Source: Porticoccaceae bacterium | Lineage (GTDB): Bacteria > Pseudomonadota > Gammaproteobacteria > Pseudomonadales > Porticoccaceae | Length of the DNA stretch: 64,000 nucleotides | Direction: 5' to 3' | NCBI GenBank assembly: GCA_029250825.1 | Contig: JAQXEN010000044.1 | Coordinates: 124,001-188,000, forward strand | Part shown: piece after piece, positions 44,504-53,449 of the stretch | Position numbering within the stretch: position 1 is the first letter of the stretch | Layout: each line of letters begins with the position of its first letter | Position numbers and translations under genes: made by a program | The notes under the pieces: generated by a model | What the model saw: the letters and a program-made list of their open reading frames with translations, nothing else | Databases searched by the model: none | What the model was told of the DNA's origin: nothing

Positions 44504-45937
44504 ATCACACAGCCAATCATCTACTGGTTTCGCCAGGATCTCCGCCTTGCCGATAATCCCGCTCTAGCCGCAGCCTGTGAATCCGGCGCGGTGGTCCCTG
44601 TGTATATCTTTGATCAGACTAGCGACCAGGATTGGACTCTCGGTGGTGCCAGCCGCTGGTGGCTGCACCATGCCCTGCAGTCCCTAGACAAAACCCTCGG
44701 TGGCAAATTAAATATTTATACTGGCGATGCACTGCAGGTTCTTGCGGATATCAGTGCTGCAAGCTCAGCCAAAGCGGTTTATTGGAACCGCTGTTACGAA
44801 CCCAAGAGTATCCAGCGTGATGCCAACATAAAAACCAGTCTGAAAAATGCGGGGCTAGATGTTCAAAGTTTCAATGGCTCCCTGCTTTGGGAACCCTGGC
44901 AGGTACTGAAAAAAGATGAAACTCCCTATAAGGTTTTCACGCCCTATTATCGCAGAGGCTGTTTGCAAAAGCCTGCACCTCGATTGCCGCTGCCGGTTCC
45001 CGCGGCTATGGACCTGATCAAAGCTGATAATAGTTTGGCCGTAGATGATCTGGCCCTGTTGCCGGCTGTTGATTGGCACACCAAGTTGCACGGCGACTGG
45101 GATATCAGTGAAGAGGGTGCCAAAGATCGACTGGATGATTTTGTCTTTAACGGCATCCAAGATTATCGCGAGGGCCGCAACTTTCCCAACAAGAAAAATG
45201 TCTCACGCCTGTCGCCCTATTTTCACTTCGGCCAGATGTCGGTCAATACCGCCTGGTATGCAGCCAATGATGCGGCGGCATTAATCGATAATGAAAGCAA
45301 TCTGGACACATTTTTAAGTGAGCTAGGGTGGCGTGAATTTTCCTACTATCTGCTCTATCACTTCCCCAAATTACCTACTGACAACTTGCAGCCACGCTTT
45401 AATGTTTTCCCTTGGGCGAAGAATACCGATGCCGAGCTCAAGGCCTGGCAAAAAGGTAAAACCGGTTACCCCCTAGTGGATGCCGGCATGCGTGAGCTTT
45501 GGAACACCGGCTATATGCACAATCGTGTGCGTATGGTGGTGGGCTCATTTATGGTGAAGAATTTACTTATTCACTGGCACAGTGGCGAGCGCTGGTTTTG
45601 GGACTGTCTGGTTGACGCGGATCTTGCTGCCAATAGTGCCAGCTGGCAGTGGATCGCCGGTTGCGGTGCTGATGCTGCGCCGTTTTTCCGGATTTTCAAT
45701 CCCATCACTCAGAGTGAGAAGTTTGATAAACAGGGGGATTATATTCGGCGCTATGTGCCGGAGCTGGCAGAGATGCCGGCCAAGTATATTCACGCCCCTT
45801 GGCTGGCGCCGGCGGAGGTTCTCAATGCCGCTGGGGTAGAGATTGGCACTGACTATCCAGCGCCGATTGTCGATATCAAAGAGTCTCGAGAGAGAGCTTT
45901 GGCGGCCTTTAAAATGACTAAGAATGATGTGCTTTAG
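44504..45937 (+). CDS. phrB: Deoxyribodipyrimidine photolyase, apparent ATC start
   Basis: Flavoprotein that repairs cyclobutane pyrimidine dimers with blue light. The N-terminal family block IIYWFRQDLRLADNPAL is encoded in frame upstream of the first canonical start (GTG 44591), so the real start must be earlier. AAAGGA (44491-44496) sits 7 nt before ATC at 44504, giving I/M-TQPIIYWFRQ and 477 residues, the normal length. FAD-site segments NVSRLSPYFHFGQMS, ELGWREFSYYLL, GYPLVDAGMRELW, MHNRVRMVVGSF and ASWQWIAGCGADAAPFFRIF are intact. It is on the strand opposite to its purine-gene neighbours, suggesting an insertion. Confidence 0.9.
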   Translation: MTQPIIYWFRQDLRLADNPALAAACESGAVVPVYIFDQTSDQDWTLGGASRWWLHHALQSLDKTLGGKLNIYTGDALQVLADISAASSAKAVYWNRCYEPKSIQRDANIKTSLKNAGLDVQSFNGSLLWEPWQVLKKDETPYKVFTPYYRRGCLQKPAPRLPLPVPAAMDLIKADNSLAVDDLALLPAVDWHTKLHGDWDISEEGAKDRLDDFVFNGIQDYREGRNFPNKKNVSRLSPYFHFGQMSVNTAWYAANDAAALIDNESNLDTFLSELGWREFSYYLLYHFPKLPTDNLQPRFNVFPWAKNTDAELKAWQKGKTGYPLVDAGMRELWNTGYMHNRVRMVVGSFMVKNLLIHWHSGERWFWDCLVDADLAANSASWQWIAGCGADAAPFFRIFNPITQSEKFDKQGDYIRRYVPELAEMPAKYIHAPWLAPAEVLNAAGVEIGTDYPAPIVDIKESRERALAAFKMTKNDVL

Positions 45938-45972
45938 GAAAAAAATCCTTTCAGGCTGAAGAAGGGGTCCTG

Positions 45973-46058
45973 TCTTCTCTCATGGCATCCATGCACTCAG
46001 AGAGGAGGCTTACTTTTATAAGCCTCCGGCTGAGTGCATATCGAATGCCGTCAGAAGA
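45973..46058. repeat. 86-nt stacked imperfect palindrome between phrB and purH
   Basis: Four paired blocks nest around one centre: TCTTCT/AGAAGA, GGCAT/ATGCC, ATGCACTCAG/CTGAGTGCAT and GGAGGCTTA/TAAGCCTCC, with short internal loops and a CTTTTA apex. It lies between two convergent genes. It has no T-run on either side, so it is not a typical intrinsic terminator. It could be a REP-like or MITE remnant, a structured RNA or a bidirectional transcription barrier. Confidence 0.7.
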
Positions 46059-46074
46059 TAGAACAACCAGACTG

Positions 46075-47649
46075 CTAGTGTCTAAAGTGACGCATACCGG
46101 TAAACACCATCGCCATGCCATGTTCATTGGCTGCGGCAACCACTTCATCGTCACGCATTGAGCCACCGGGCTGAATCACACAGCTAATACCGGCTTCCGC
46201 GGCATTATCAATGCCGTCACGGAAGGGGAAGAAAGCATCTGACGCCATTATCGCACCGGCCACTTCAAGTCCTGCATGCTCAGCTTTAATGCCCGCAATA
46301 CGCGCCGAGTTAATGCGACTCATCTGGCCAGCGCCAACACCTACAGTGCGATTGTCTTTGGCATAAATAATGGCATTGGATTTGACCATCTTGGCGACCT
46401 TCCAGGCAAAGATCATATCGGTCATTTCAGCAGTACTTGGCACTCGCTCGCTGACCACTTTGAGATCTTCTTCGGCGACCATACCGTTATCGCGATCCTG
46501 AATTAACAGACCGCCATTAACGCGCTTATAGTCAAAGTCCTGTGGACGCTCAGCACCCCAGGTGCCGCACTCTAGCAGGCGCACATTCTTTTTCGCGGTG
46601 ACTACGGCGACCGCTTCGGCAGATACTGAAGGGGCAATTATTACTTCGACAAATTGCTTCTCACAGATGTCCGCAGCAGTGGTTGCATCGAGCTCGCGGT
46701 TAAACGCGATAATGCCGCCAAAAGAGGATTCGGGATCCGTGGCGAAGGCCAGCTGATAAGCCAGATTAATATCCGTGGCCACGGCAACACCGCAGGGGTT
46801 AGCGTGCTTAACGATTACGCAGGCAGGCTGATCAAATTGCTTAACGCATTCCAGAGCGGCATCGGTATCGGCGATATTGTTAAAGGATAATTCTTTACCC
46901 TGTAACTGCTTGGCAGTGGCAACACTGGCTTCAGTGGGATTGGCTTCAACATAGAACGCCGCTTTTTGGTGGGGGTTTTCACCGTAGCGCATCTCTTGAG
47001 TCTTGTGATACTGAACGTTATAAGTGTCTGAGAAGTTGCGCGCCTGATTATCGATATCCCGAGCGCCAAAGTAATTGGCAATCATGCCGTCATAGGCGGC
47101 AGTGTGTTCAAAAGCTTTGACCATTAACTGATAGCGCGTGCTGTAATCCAGCTGGCCATTGTTGGCAGACATCTCTTCGAGCACCGCTTGGTAGTCGCCG
47201 GCATTAACCACGATGGCTACATCTTTGTGGTTCTTAGCTGCGGAGCGAACCATAGTGGGTCCGCCGATATCGATATTCTCAATCGCAGTGGGCAAGCTGC
47301 AGTTGGGGTCGGCAACGGTGGCGGCGAAGGGGTAGAGATTAACCACCACCATATCGATGGGCTTAATGCCATGTTGCGCCATCACTTCATCATCGGTGCC
47401 GCGGCGACCCAGAATACCGCCGTGAACTTTGGGGTGCAGAGTCTTGACGCGACCGTCCATCATCTCCGGAAAGCCGGTGTAATCCGACACTTCAGTTGCG
47501 GAGATTTGGTTTTCTCTAAGCAGGCGAAAGGTACCGCCAGTGGAGAGAATTTCAACACCCTGTGCGGTGAGTGCACGGGCAAAATCGACAATGCCAGTTT
47601 TGTCAGAAACGCTGATTAAGGCGCGTGAAACTTTTTTCAGGTCGCTCAT
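46075..47649 (-). CDS. purH: Bifunctional AICAR transformylase / IMP cyclohydrolase
   Basis: Catalyses the last two steps to IMP. The 524 residues divide into an N-terminal cyclohydrolase domain ([46 protein letters not shown]) and a C-terminal formyltransferase domain ([38 protein letters not shown]). The C-terminus ends RHFRH as usual. fis-dusB lies upstream on the same strand. Confidence 0.98.
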   Translation of the reverse strand: MSDLKKVSRALISVSDKTGIVDFARALTAQGVEILSTGGTFRLLRENQISATEVSDYTGFPEMMDGRVKTLHPKVHGGILGRRGTDDEVMAQHGIKPIDMVVVNLYPFAATVADPNCSLPTAIENIDIGGPTMVRSAAKNHKDVAIVVNAGDYQAVLEEMSANNGQLDYSTRYQLMVKAFEHTAAYDGMIANYFGARDIDNQARNFSDTYNVQYHKTQEMRYGENPHQKAAFYVEANPTEASVATAKQLQGKELSFNNIADTDAALECVKQFDQPACVIVKHANPCGVAVATDINLAYQLAFATDPESSFGGIIAFNRELDATTAADICEKQFVEVIIAPSVSAEAVAVVTAKKNVRLLECGTWGAERPQDFDYKRVNGGLLIQDRDNGMVAEEDLKVVSERVPSTAEMTDMIFAWKVAKMVKSNAIIYAKDNRTVGVGAGQMSRINSARIAGIKAEHAGLEVAGAIMASDAFFPFRDGIDNAAEAGISCVIQPGGSMRDDEVVAAANEHGMAMVFTGMRHFRH

Positions 47650-47666
47650 AGAGTCCTCAATGAAGA

Positions 47667-47948
47667 TTATAGAAGGTCGTATTGTTTTAATTTTTTGCGC
47701 AGGGTGCCGCGATTGAGACCCAATGTCTCCGCGGCCCTACTTTGATTTTGTCTGGTATATGCCATCACTGCTTTTAGCAGAGGGGGTTCGACCTCGGCCA
47801 TAACGATGCCGTACAGATCGTGAGTGGCCTGACCATCGAGGTCAGAGAAATAGCGCTGCATGGCTTCGGTGACACTCTGCTGCAGAGACTGTTGTTTGCT
47901 GCCAGCGTCCTGTGGTGCCGAACCTGTGCCGGTTTGCGCATACTTCAT
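47667..47948 (-). CDS. fis: DNA-binding protein Fis
   Basis: Small nucleoid-associated protein and regulator. The 93-residue product has the C-terminal helix-turn-helix [20 protein letters not shown] and the preceding [10 protein letters not shown] dimer helix. The start overlaps dusB by 4 bp (ATGA), the classical dusB-fis operon. It is also the last regulator before purH, 17 bp away, so purH could share the message. Confidence 0.97.
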   Translation of the reverse strand: MKYAQTGTGSAPQDAGSKQQSLQQSVTEAMQRYFSDLDGQATHDLYGIVMAEVEPPLLKAVMAYTRQNQSRAAETLGLNRGTLRKKLKQYDLL

Positions 47949-48934
47949 GCCGCTAATTCCTGAAAAATATTGGGTTGCTGGAAGAACTGCTGCAGTAGAT
48001 TCTGCTGCTCAAGATGATCTTCGATACGATTAAAGTGACGGGCAAATTCTCGGCCCCCGGGCAGCACGCTGAAGTACCAGCCAATATGCTTGCGGGCAAT
48101 CTTAACCCCGGCATAGGCGCCGTAAAATTCATGTAGTGCCTGCAGATGGCGAGAGACCACGGAACCAATTTCGGCGATTGAAGGCTTGGCCGCCGCTTCG
48201 CCGTGGTCAAGAAAATGGTTAATCTGATTAAAGATCCAAGGATTGCCCTGAGCTCCGCGACCAATCATTACGGCTGCGGCACCGGTGTGCTGCAAAACAC
48301 TGAGGGCTTTTTCCGGAGAGGTAATATCACCATTGGCGATCACTGGAATTGAAACCGCAGAGACAACCTCGGCGATGGTGTCGTACTCCACCTCTTTGAC
48401 AAAGCGACAGGCTCGAGTGCGACCGTGAATAGCCAGTGCGGCAATGCCCGCATCCTCAGCTATTTTGGCAATAGTTACGGCATTACGATTTTGCCGATCC
48501 CAGCCAGTGCGAATCTTTAAACTGACGGGCACATCAACACTGTCCACTACAGCGCGAAGAATATCCTGCACCAGATCCGGGTGTTGCAGCAGTGCTGATC
48601 CGGCAGCTTTTTTTAACACTTTTTTGGCTGGGCAGCCCATATTGATATCGATAATTTCAGCGCCTTGCTGAACATTAAAGCGCGCTGCTTCAGCCATCAT
48701 CAAAGGATCATAGCCAGCTATTTGCACTGATCGCGGTGCCGGTTCATCGGCGAACTGGATGCGCAATTTGGATTTTCTGCTGGACCAGGTGCTGGGATCT
48801 GCGGCGACCATTTCAGAGACCACCATACCCGCACCCATCTCTCGGCAGAGCTGACGAAAGGGCAGGTCGGTGACACCAGCCATAGGTGCCAAAAGGGTCT
48901 TTCGATTGATCTGATAGGGGCCGATATTAAACAA
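47945..48934 (-). CDS. dusB: tRNA-dihydrouridine synthase B
   Basis: FMN enzyme that reduces uridine in the tRNA D-loop. The 329-residue TIM barrel has LLAPMAGVTDLPFRQL, INMGCPAKKV with the catalytic Cys, IHGRTRACRF and GRGAQGNPW. It starts TTG at 48934 with GAGG 6 nt before it; no better start is available. First gene of dusB-fis. Confidence 0.96.
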   Translation of the reverse strand: MFNIGPYQINRKTLLAPMAGVTDLPFRQLCREMGAGMVVSEMVAADPSTWSSRKSKLRIQFADEPAPRSVQIAGYDPLMMAEAARFNVQQGAEIIDINMGCPAKKVLKKAAGSALLQHPDLVQDILRAVVDSVDVPVSLKIRTGWDRQNRNAVTIAKIAEDAGIAALAIHGRTRACRFVKEVEYDTIAEVVSAVSIPVIANGDITSPEKALSVLQHTGAAAVMIGRGAQGNPWIFNQINHFLDHGEAAAKPSIAEIGSVVSRHLQALHEFYGAYAGVKIARKHIGWYFSVLPGGREFARHFNRIEDHLEQQNLLQQFFQQPNIFQELAA

Positions 48935-49025
48935 ATTCGCCTCGCGGGGAATGGTCTGCGCTTTAAAGGCGCAATGATACCCCGTGGCTAGCTGATTAAA
49001 AAGTGATCAATTGAAAAAGATAGCT

Positions 49026-49811
49026 TTATTGTTCTTTTAGCGCCACAGAATAATTCACTGCCTTGATGCCGGGATCCACAAGACGGAAATTGACTCGTCG
49101 CTGTTTGCCTTTGGGAATCAATTTAGGCTTTGCTGGAAGGCTTGTTGAATTATGGGCTAGATATTCTCTGGCCAGAAATACCCGCTCGGCAACAGTCTGG
49201 TTTTGCATATCGGCAAAGCGCAGAGCAATCTTGGGGAAGGGCTGATGGAACTGGGCGCGGTTCTCGATAATCAGATCCACAACCAGTGCGCCGGGTTGGT
49301 TGGGGTCTGACTGAACCATAAATTGTCGGACCCTGAGTTTGTCGATATCACGGAAAAGGTCGAGGCTGCAGCCGAGGTGCTTACAGAAGCTAGACAGGGG
49401 TTTGCGATAGGCTTCAGTCTGGCTTAGTTCGCGGCTAAAAAAGTAGCTGTACTGAGCGGCCAAAACTAGTGCGCCAAGCAAAATTATTATTAGCTTTGCA
49501 ATTACTCTGTTTGGGGTTTTGTCTTTTATCGCCGTTTGCTGCTGGTCAAATTCATTGTGTAGCAGTTCGGTTATCACCGGAAGTGCCGTGGTCTCTTCGG
49601 GCTTTTCCCTGTGCTCTTCATTTAGCTCTTCACTTGGCTCTTCTTTTAGTTCCTCGCTGGACGCTTGGGGCACTTCAATCTTATTGTCGCTGGCATTAAA
49701 CACTCCCATGCACTTACCGCAGCGCACCATGCCCTCTGCTATCTCTAGCTGCTCTGGTGTTAGGCGAAATTTGGTGGCGCAGTTGGGGCAGCCAGTGGTG
49801 AATTGTGACAT
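49026..49811 (-). CDS. Zinc-ribbon and DUF3426 membrane protein
   Basis: A 261-residue protein with an N-terminal MJ0042-type zinc ribbon (CPNCATKFRL ... VRCGKCMGVFNA), a low-complexity Glu-rich linker with repeated EEL/EEP units, a transmembrane helix near residue 110 (LIIILLGALVLAAQYSYFF), and a C-terminal DUF3426 domain with two Cys (CKHLGCSLD). Function unknown. It follows prmA, as it does in Pseudomonas. Confidence 0.85.
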   Translation of the reverse strand: MSQFTTGCPNCATKFRLTPEQLEIAEGMVRCGKCMGVFNASDNKIEVPQASSEELKEEPSEELNEEHREKPEETTALPVITELLHNEFDQQQTAIKDKTPNRVIAKLIIILLGALVLAAQYSYFFSRELSQTEAYRKPLSSFCKHLGCSLDLFRDIDKLRVRQFMVQSDPNQPGALVVDLIIENRAQFHQPFPKIALRFADMQNQTVAERVFLAREYLAHNSTSLPAKPKLIPKGKQRRVNFRLVDPGIKAVNYSVALKEQ

Positions 49812-49910
49812 GGAGATTCCAGCGGAGGTTTAGCTGAGTTTAGCAGTATGTGAAGCCTGCCGCTTATTCACAGAATCGGCTTTTTTTGTGCTCTTGAGCT
49901 GTTTAGGCGC

Positions 49911-50792
49911 TCAGGCTGTTTTACGCGCCGCAAGCTGTGCCCACTCTGATTCGATGGCGGGGTCATCAAAATTAAAGTTGGCCAGATAGGGCTGGGAAAC
50001 CGCCGAGATCTGATGCTCAAGCAATCCCGACAGGCAGATCAATCCATTGGTCGCGGTCAGGGTGGTGAGTTTCGGTGCCAGCTCGATCAGAGGTGCGGCA
50101 AGAATATTGGCCAGCATAGTTTGACCCTCTACAGTCTTGGGAAGGTCTTCAGGTAAATAGGTGCTGATACGCTCAGGGGCTATATTATTGCGCTGGGCAT
50201 TGTCTCTTGTGGCCAGTAGCGCCTGAGGGTCATTGTCTACTGCAATAACTTTTTTCGCGCCCAGTAACAGCGCGGCGATACCCAAAATACCCGAGCCACA
50301 GCCGTAATCGATTACCGTCTGGCCGCTCAGATCCTGCTTGTCGAGCCAGCGCAGGCAGAGGTGAGTGGTGGGGTGGCTACCGGTACCAAAAGCCAGGCCA
50401 GGATCGAGACTGAGATTAATCCCCTCAGGATCTGGCGGTGCAATCCAGCTGGGACAGATCCACAGCCGCTCGCCACACTTCATTGGCGAGAAATACTTCT
50501 TCCACTCCTGAGACCAGTCTTTATCTTCCAGTTGCTGCCAGCTCAATTGCAGAGATTGGGCAACCAACTCCTCGAGCTGCGCGCCGGTCTGCACTGTATC
50601 CGTGTCATCGGCAAACAGGGCTTTGATTATGCAGTTGTCCCAGAGCGGTGTTTCGCCAACTCCCGGTTCCAGAATGGGCTGGTCCGCGGCGTCTTCGAGG
50701 GTAACTGAAACTGCGCCGAGTTCCAGCAGTGCATCTTCAATGACACTGCTGGCATCACGGGTACTGGCAACAATTAGCTGGAGCCATTGCAT
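49911..50792 (-). CDS. prmA: Ribosomal protein L11 methyltransferase
   Basis: Trimethylates L11. The 293-residue protein shows LAFGTGSHPTTHLCLRWLD, SAM motif I VIDYGCGSGILGIAALLLG, then AVDNDPQALLATRDNA and the NILAAPL substrate loop. The N-terminal domain (MQWLQLIVAST...) binds L11. It lies 63 bp after accC on the same strand. Confidence 0.97.
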   Translation of the reverse strand: MQWLQLIVASTRDASSVIEDALLELGAVSVTLEDAADQPILEPGVGETPLWDNCIIKALFADDTDTVQTGAQLEELVAQSLQLSWQQLEDKDWSQEWKKYFSPMKCGERLWICPSWIAPPDPEGINLSLDPGLAFGTGSHPTTHLCLRWLDKQDLSGQTVIDYGCGSGILGIAALLLGAKKVIAVDNDPQALLATRDNAQRNNIAPERISTYLPEDLPKTVEGQTMLANILAAPLIELAPKLTTLTATNGLICLSGLLEHQISAVSQPYLANFNFDDPAIESEWAQLAARKTA

Positions 50793-50855
50793 GGGAAGAG
50801 CCTATTTGGAGAGGAGTTGAGTAGCCGTGAGTTGAGTAAAACGCCGGGCTGTAAA

Positions 50856-52196
50856 TTACAGCCCGAGTTTTTTCTCAAGATAATGAATATTGACGCCGCC
50901 TTTCTTGAACTCCGGATCCCGAACCAGATCCTGATGCAGTTCAATATTGGTTTTTATACCGTCAATCATCATTTCGTCTAGGGCGTTGCGCATGCGCGAC
51001 AAAGCCGAGTCACGATCGCGACCATAGGTAATAATCTTGCCGATCAGCGAGTCGTAATTCGGTGGTACCCGGTAGCCGTTATAGATATGGGAATCCACCC
51101 GCACGCCATTGCCGCCTGGAGCGTGATAAGAGGTGATGGTGCCGGGCTGTGGCATAAAGGTCACTGAATCTTCGGCATTGATTCGGCACTCGAAAGAGTG
51201 GCCGCGGAAGATCACATCCTTTTGCGTAAAGCTCAGTGGCCGCCCGCTGGCGATCATCAGCTGCTCTTTAACAATATCGATTCCGGTAATCATTTCTGAT
51301 ACTGGGTGCTCTACCTGAACTCGAGTGTTCATCTCGATAAAGTAAAAACCGCCGTCTTCATAGAGAAATTCAAAAGTACCGGCGCCGCGATAGCCAATTT
51401 CAATACAGGCTCTTGTGCAGCTTTCAAAAACTGCCTGACGGGCCTCTTCGGGAATGCCTGGGGCCGGAGCTTCTTCGAGAACCTTCTGGTGACGGCGCTG
51501 CAGTGAGCAGTCGCGATCGCCGAGGTGAATAGCATGGCCTTGGCCATCAGAGAGAACCTGAACTTCCACATGGCGAGGGTTGGTGAGAAACTTCTCCATA
51601 TAGACAGTGCCATCACCAAATGCGGCCTGGGCTTCAGTTTTGGTAATCGCCACTGAGTTAACCAGAGCTTCCTCTGTCTCGACAATACGCATACCGCGAC
51701 CACCGCCGCCCGCCGCGGCTTTGATAATCACCGGATAGCCAATCTTCTTAGCCATTGCCCGCAGTGCTGCCGGGTCATCGTTCAAGGGGCCGTCGGAGCC
51801 GGGCACCGTGGGCACGCCGGCAGATTTCATTGCCTTAATGGCAGCTACCTTGTCACCCATAATACGAATGCATTCAGCGGTGGGGCCGATAAACACAAAG
51901 CCGCTATTTTCTACCTGCTCGGCAAAGTCAGCGTTTTCCGCCAGAAAGCCATAACCTGGGTGAACTGCTGTGGCACCAGTCACTTCCATGGCGCTGATAA
52001 TCGCCGGAATATTCAGGTAGCTTTGCTGAGAGGGGTTGGGGCCGATACAGATAGACTCATCTGCCAGCTTGACGTGTTTAAGGTCAACATCCACTTTGGA
52101 GTGCACGGCAACCGTTTGAATGTTGAGTTCTTTACAGGCGCGTAAAATACGCAGAGCAATTTCGCCGCGATTTGCGATCAGCACTTTTTCGAGCAT
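50856..52196 (-). CDS. accC: Biotin carboxylase of acetyl-CoA carboxylase
   Basis: Carboxylates the biotin on AccB with bicarbonate and ATP in the first step of fatty-acid synthesis. The 446-residue ATP-grasp enzyme has [15 protein letters not shown], the glycine-rich [27 protein letters not shown], and [20 protein letters not shown]. It follows accB by 20 bp. Confidence 0.98.
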   Translation of the reverse strand: MLEKVLIANRGEIALRILRACKELNIQTVAVHSKVDVDLKHVKLADESICIGPNPSQQSYLNIPAIISAMEVTGATAVHPGYGFLAENADFAEQVENSGFVFIGPTAECIRIMGDKVAAIKAMKSAGVPTVPGSDGPLNDDPAALRAMAKKIGYPVIIKAAAGGGGRGMRIVETEEALVNSVAITKTEAQAAFGDGTVYMEKFLTNPRHVEVQVLSDGQGHAIHLGDRDCSLQRRHQKVLEEAPAPGIPEEARQAVFESCTRACIEIGYRGAGTFEFLYEDGGFYFIEMNTRVQVEHPVSEMITGIDIVKEQLMIASGRPLSFTQKDVIFRGHSFECRINAEDSVTFMPQPGTITSYHAPGGNGVRVDSHIYNGYRVPPNYDSLIGKIITYGRDRDSALSRMRNALDEMMIDGIKTNIELHQDLVRDPEFKKGGVNIHYLEKKLGL

Positions 52197-52216
52197 GATT
52201 TTATCCCTGGCTACAA

Positions 52217-52675
52217 TTAAACAATGGTGAACAGTGGTTGATCGTATTCGATAGGCTCGCCGTCTTCGGCCAGTATGGCGCCAATGGTGCCAGCTTTATC
52301 GGCTTCGATCTGGTTCATCATTTTCATCGCTTCGAGTATGCAGAGCACATCGCCGACTTTTACTGTGCTGCCGACTGAGACAAAAGCGCCCGAGCCTGGA
52401 GCAGGAGAGGCGTAGTAAGTGCCCACCATTGGTGATTTAACTATATGGCCAGCCAGTTCATCAGGGGCTGCGGCTGCAGGCGCTGCTGCTGCGGCAGCTG
52501 GTGCAGGGGCGGCAATAGCGACTGGCGCAGGGGCTGCCGGCGCTGGTGCGGCATAGGCTTGCACGGGAACACCGCGGCTGATGCGCACGGACTCTTCACC
52601 TTCAGTGATTTCCAGTTCATTGATGTTCGACTCTTCGAGCAATTCAATGAGTTTTTTGACTTTGCGAATATCCAT
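52217..52675 (-). CDS. accB: Biotin carboxyl carrier protein
   Basis: A 152-residue carrier whose Lys118, in [11 protein letters not shown], receives biotin. The N-terminal helix ([20 protein letters not shown]) is followed by an Ala/Pro-rich linker at about residues 40-70 and the barrel-sandwich domain, including the thumb-like SPAPGSG. It is co-transcribed with accC. Confidence 0.97.
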   Translation of the reverse strand: MDIRKVKKLIELLEESNINELEITEGEESVRISRGVPVQAYAAPAPAAPAPVAIAAPAPAAAAAAPAAAAPDELAGHIVKSPMVGTYYASPAPGSGAFVSVGSTVKVGDVLCILEAMKMMNQIEADKAGTIGAILAEDGEPIEYDQPLFTIV

Positions 52676-52734
52676 GTAGTTTTCTCTTTCTTAAATGGGT
52701 TCTAGAATTAGATGTAAAAATTGTTATAAAAAGC

Positions 52735-53172
52735 TTAGTCGAGCTTGCCGATCACTGCCTGCAGCGCCAGCTTGTAACTGTTGGCACCGAAGCCGCAGAT
52801 AACGCCATCGGCAATATCGGAAAAGTAGGAGTGATGACGAAAGGCCTCGCGGGCGTGCACATTAGATAGGTGCACCTCGATAAAGGGTATTTCAACACCG
52901 AGCAAAGCATCGCGAAGGGCTACGCTGGTATGGGTGAAGGCGCCGGGATTGATAATAATAAAGTCGACAGCTTCATTTCTGGCATCGTGAATCCGTTGAA
53001 TTAGCTCGAACTCGGCATTGCTCTGCAGTGTTGCAAGGCTGTGCCCCGCTGCAGCGGCCTGACTCACCAGAGATGCGTTGATCTGATCAAGGGATTCTCC
53101 GCCGTAGATTTCTGGCTCACGAGAGCCGAGCAAATTTAGATTTGGACCATGAAGTACCAGTAATGAAGCCAT
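52735..53172 (-). CDS. aroQ: Type II 3-dehydroquinate dehydratase
   Basis: Third step of the shikimate pathway. The 145-residue product begins [20 protein letters not shown], with the Tyr-bearing [50 protein letters not shown] 53172 has GAGG 7 nt upstream; an in-frame start 69 bp earlier lacks similarity. It heads aroQ-accB-accC-prmA. The 277 bp upstream to dsbD hold no supported gene. Confidence 0.96.
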   Translation of the reverse strand: MASLLVLHGPNLNLLGSREPEIYGGESLDQINASLVSQAAAAGHSLATLQSNAEFELIQRIHDARNEAVDFIIINPGAFTHTSVALRDALLGVEIPFIEVHLSNVHAREAFRHHSYFSDIADGVICGFGANSYKLALQAVIGKLD

Positions 53173-53449
53173 TGGATCCCTCGGGAAAAGGTTGGTTGTC
53201 AGATTGGGAGGAGTCTGCCCGAAAACAAAAGTACTGTCCACGAATACTTTAAAAAATACTGTTTTCGCCGAAATTACCAGAATTTGACGACCATACTGTG
53301 CATGATCTCTGTTTTTATTGAAGGCGCTTTTGTCGAAACGGCGAAGATAGGCGGTTTTAGTGCCATTTTATCGCTCAAAAACCCTAAAATTCACCAAAAT
53401 CATCTAAATTCTGTAAATTTCAGGGTATTTGTCGATAAAAGTCGTGAAA

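Noticed and set aside
45973-46058. Integron attC site
   Set aside because: The palindrome lacks the GTTRRRY / RYYYAAC core sites, and no integrase gene is near.
45951-46166. 71-codon minus-strand frame between phrB and purH
   Set aside because: It overlaps the end of purH in another frame and is mostly the palindrome read through; no family similarity.
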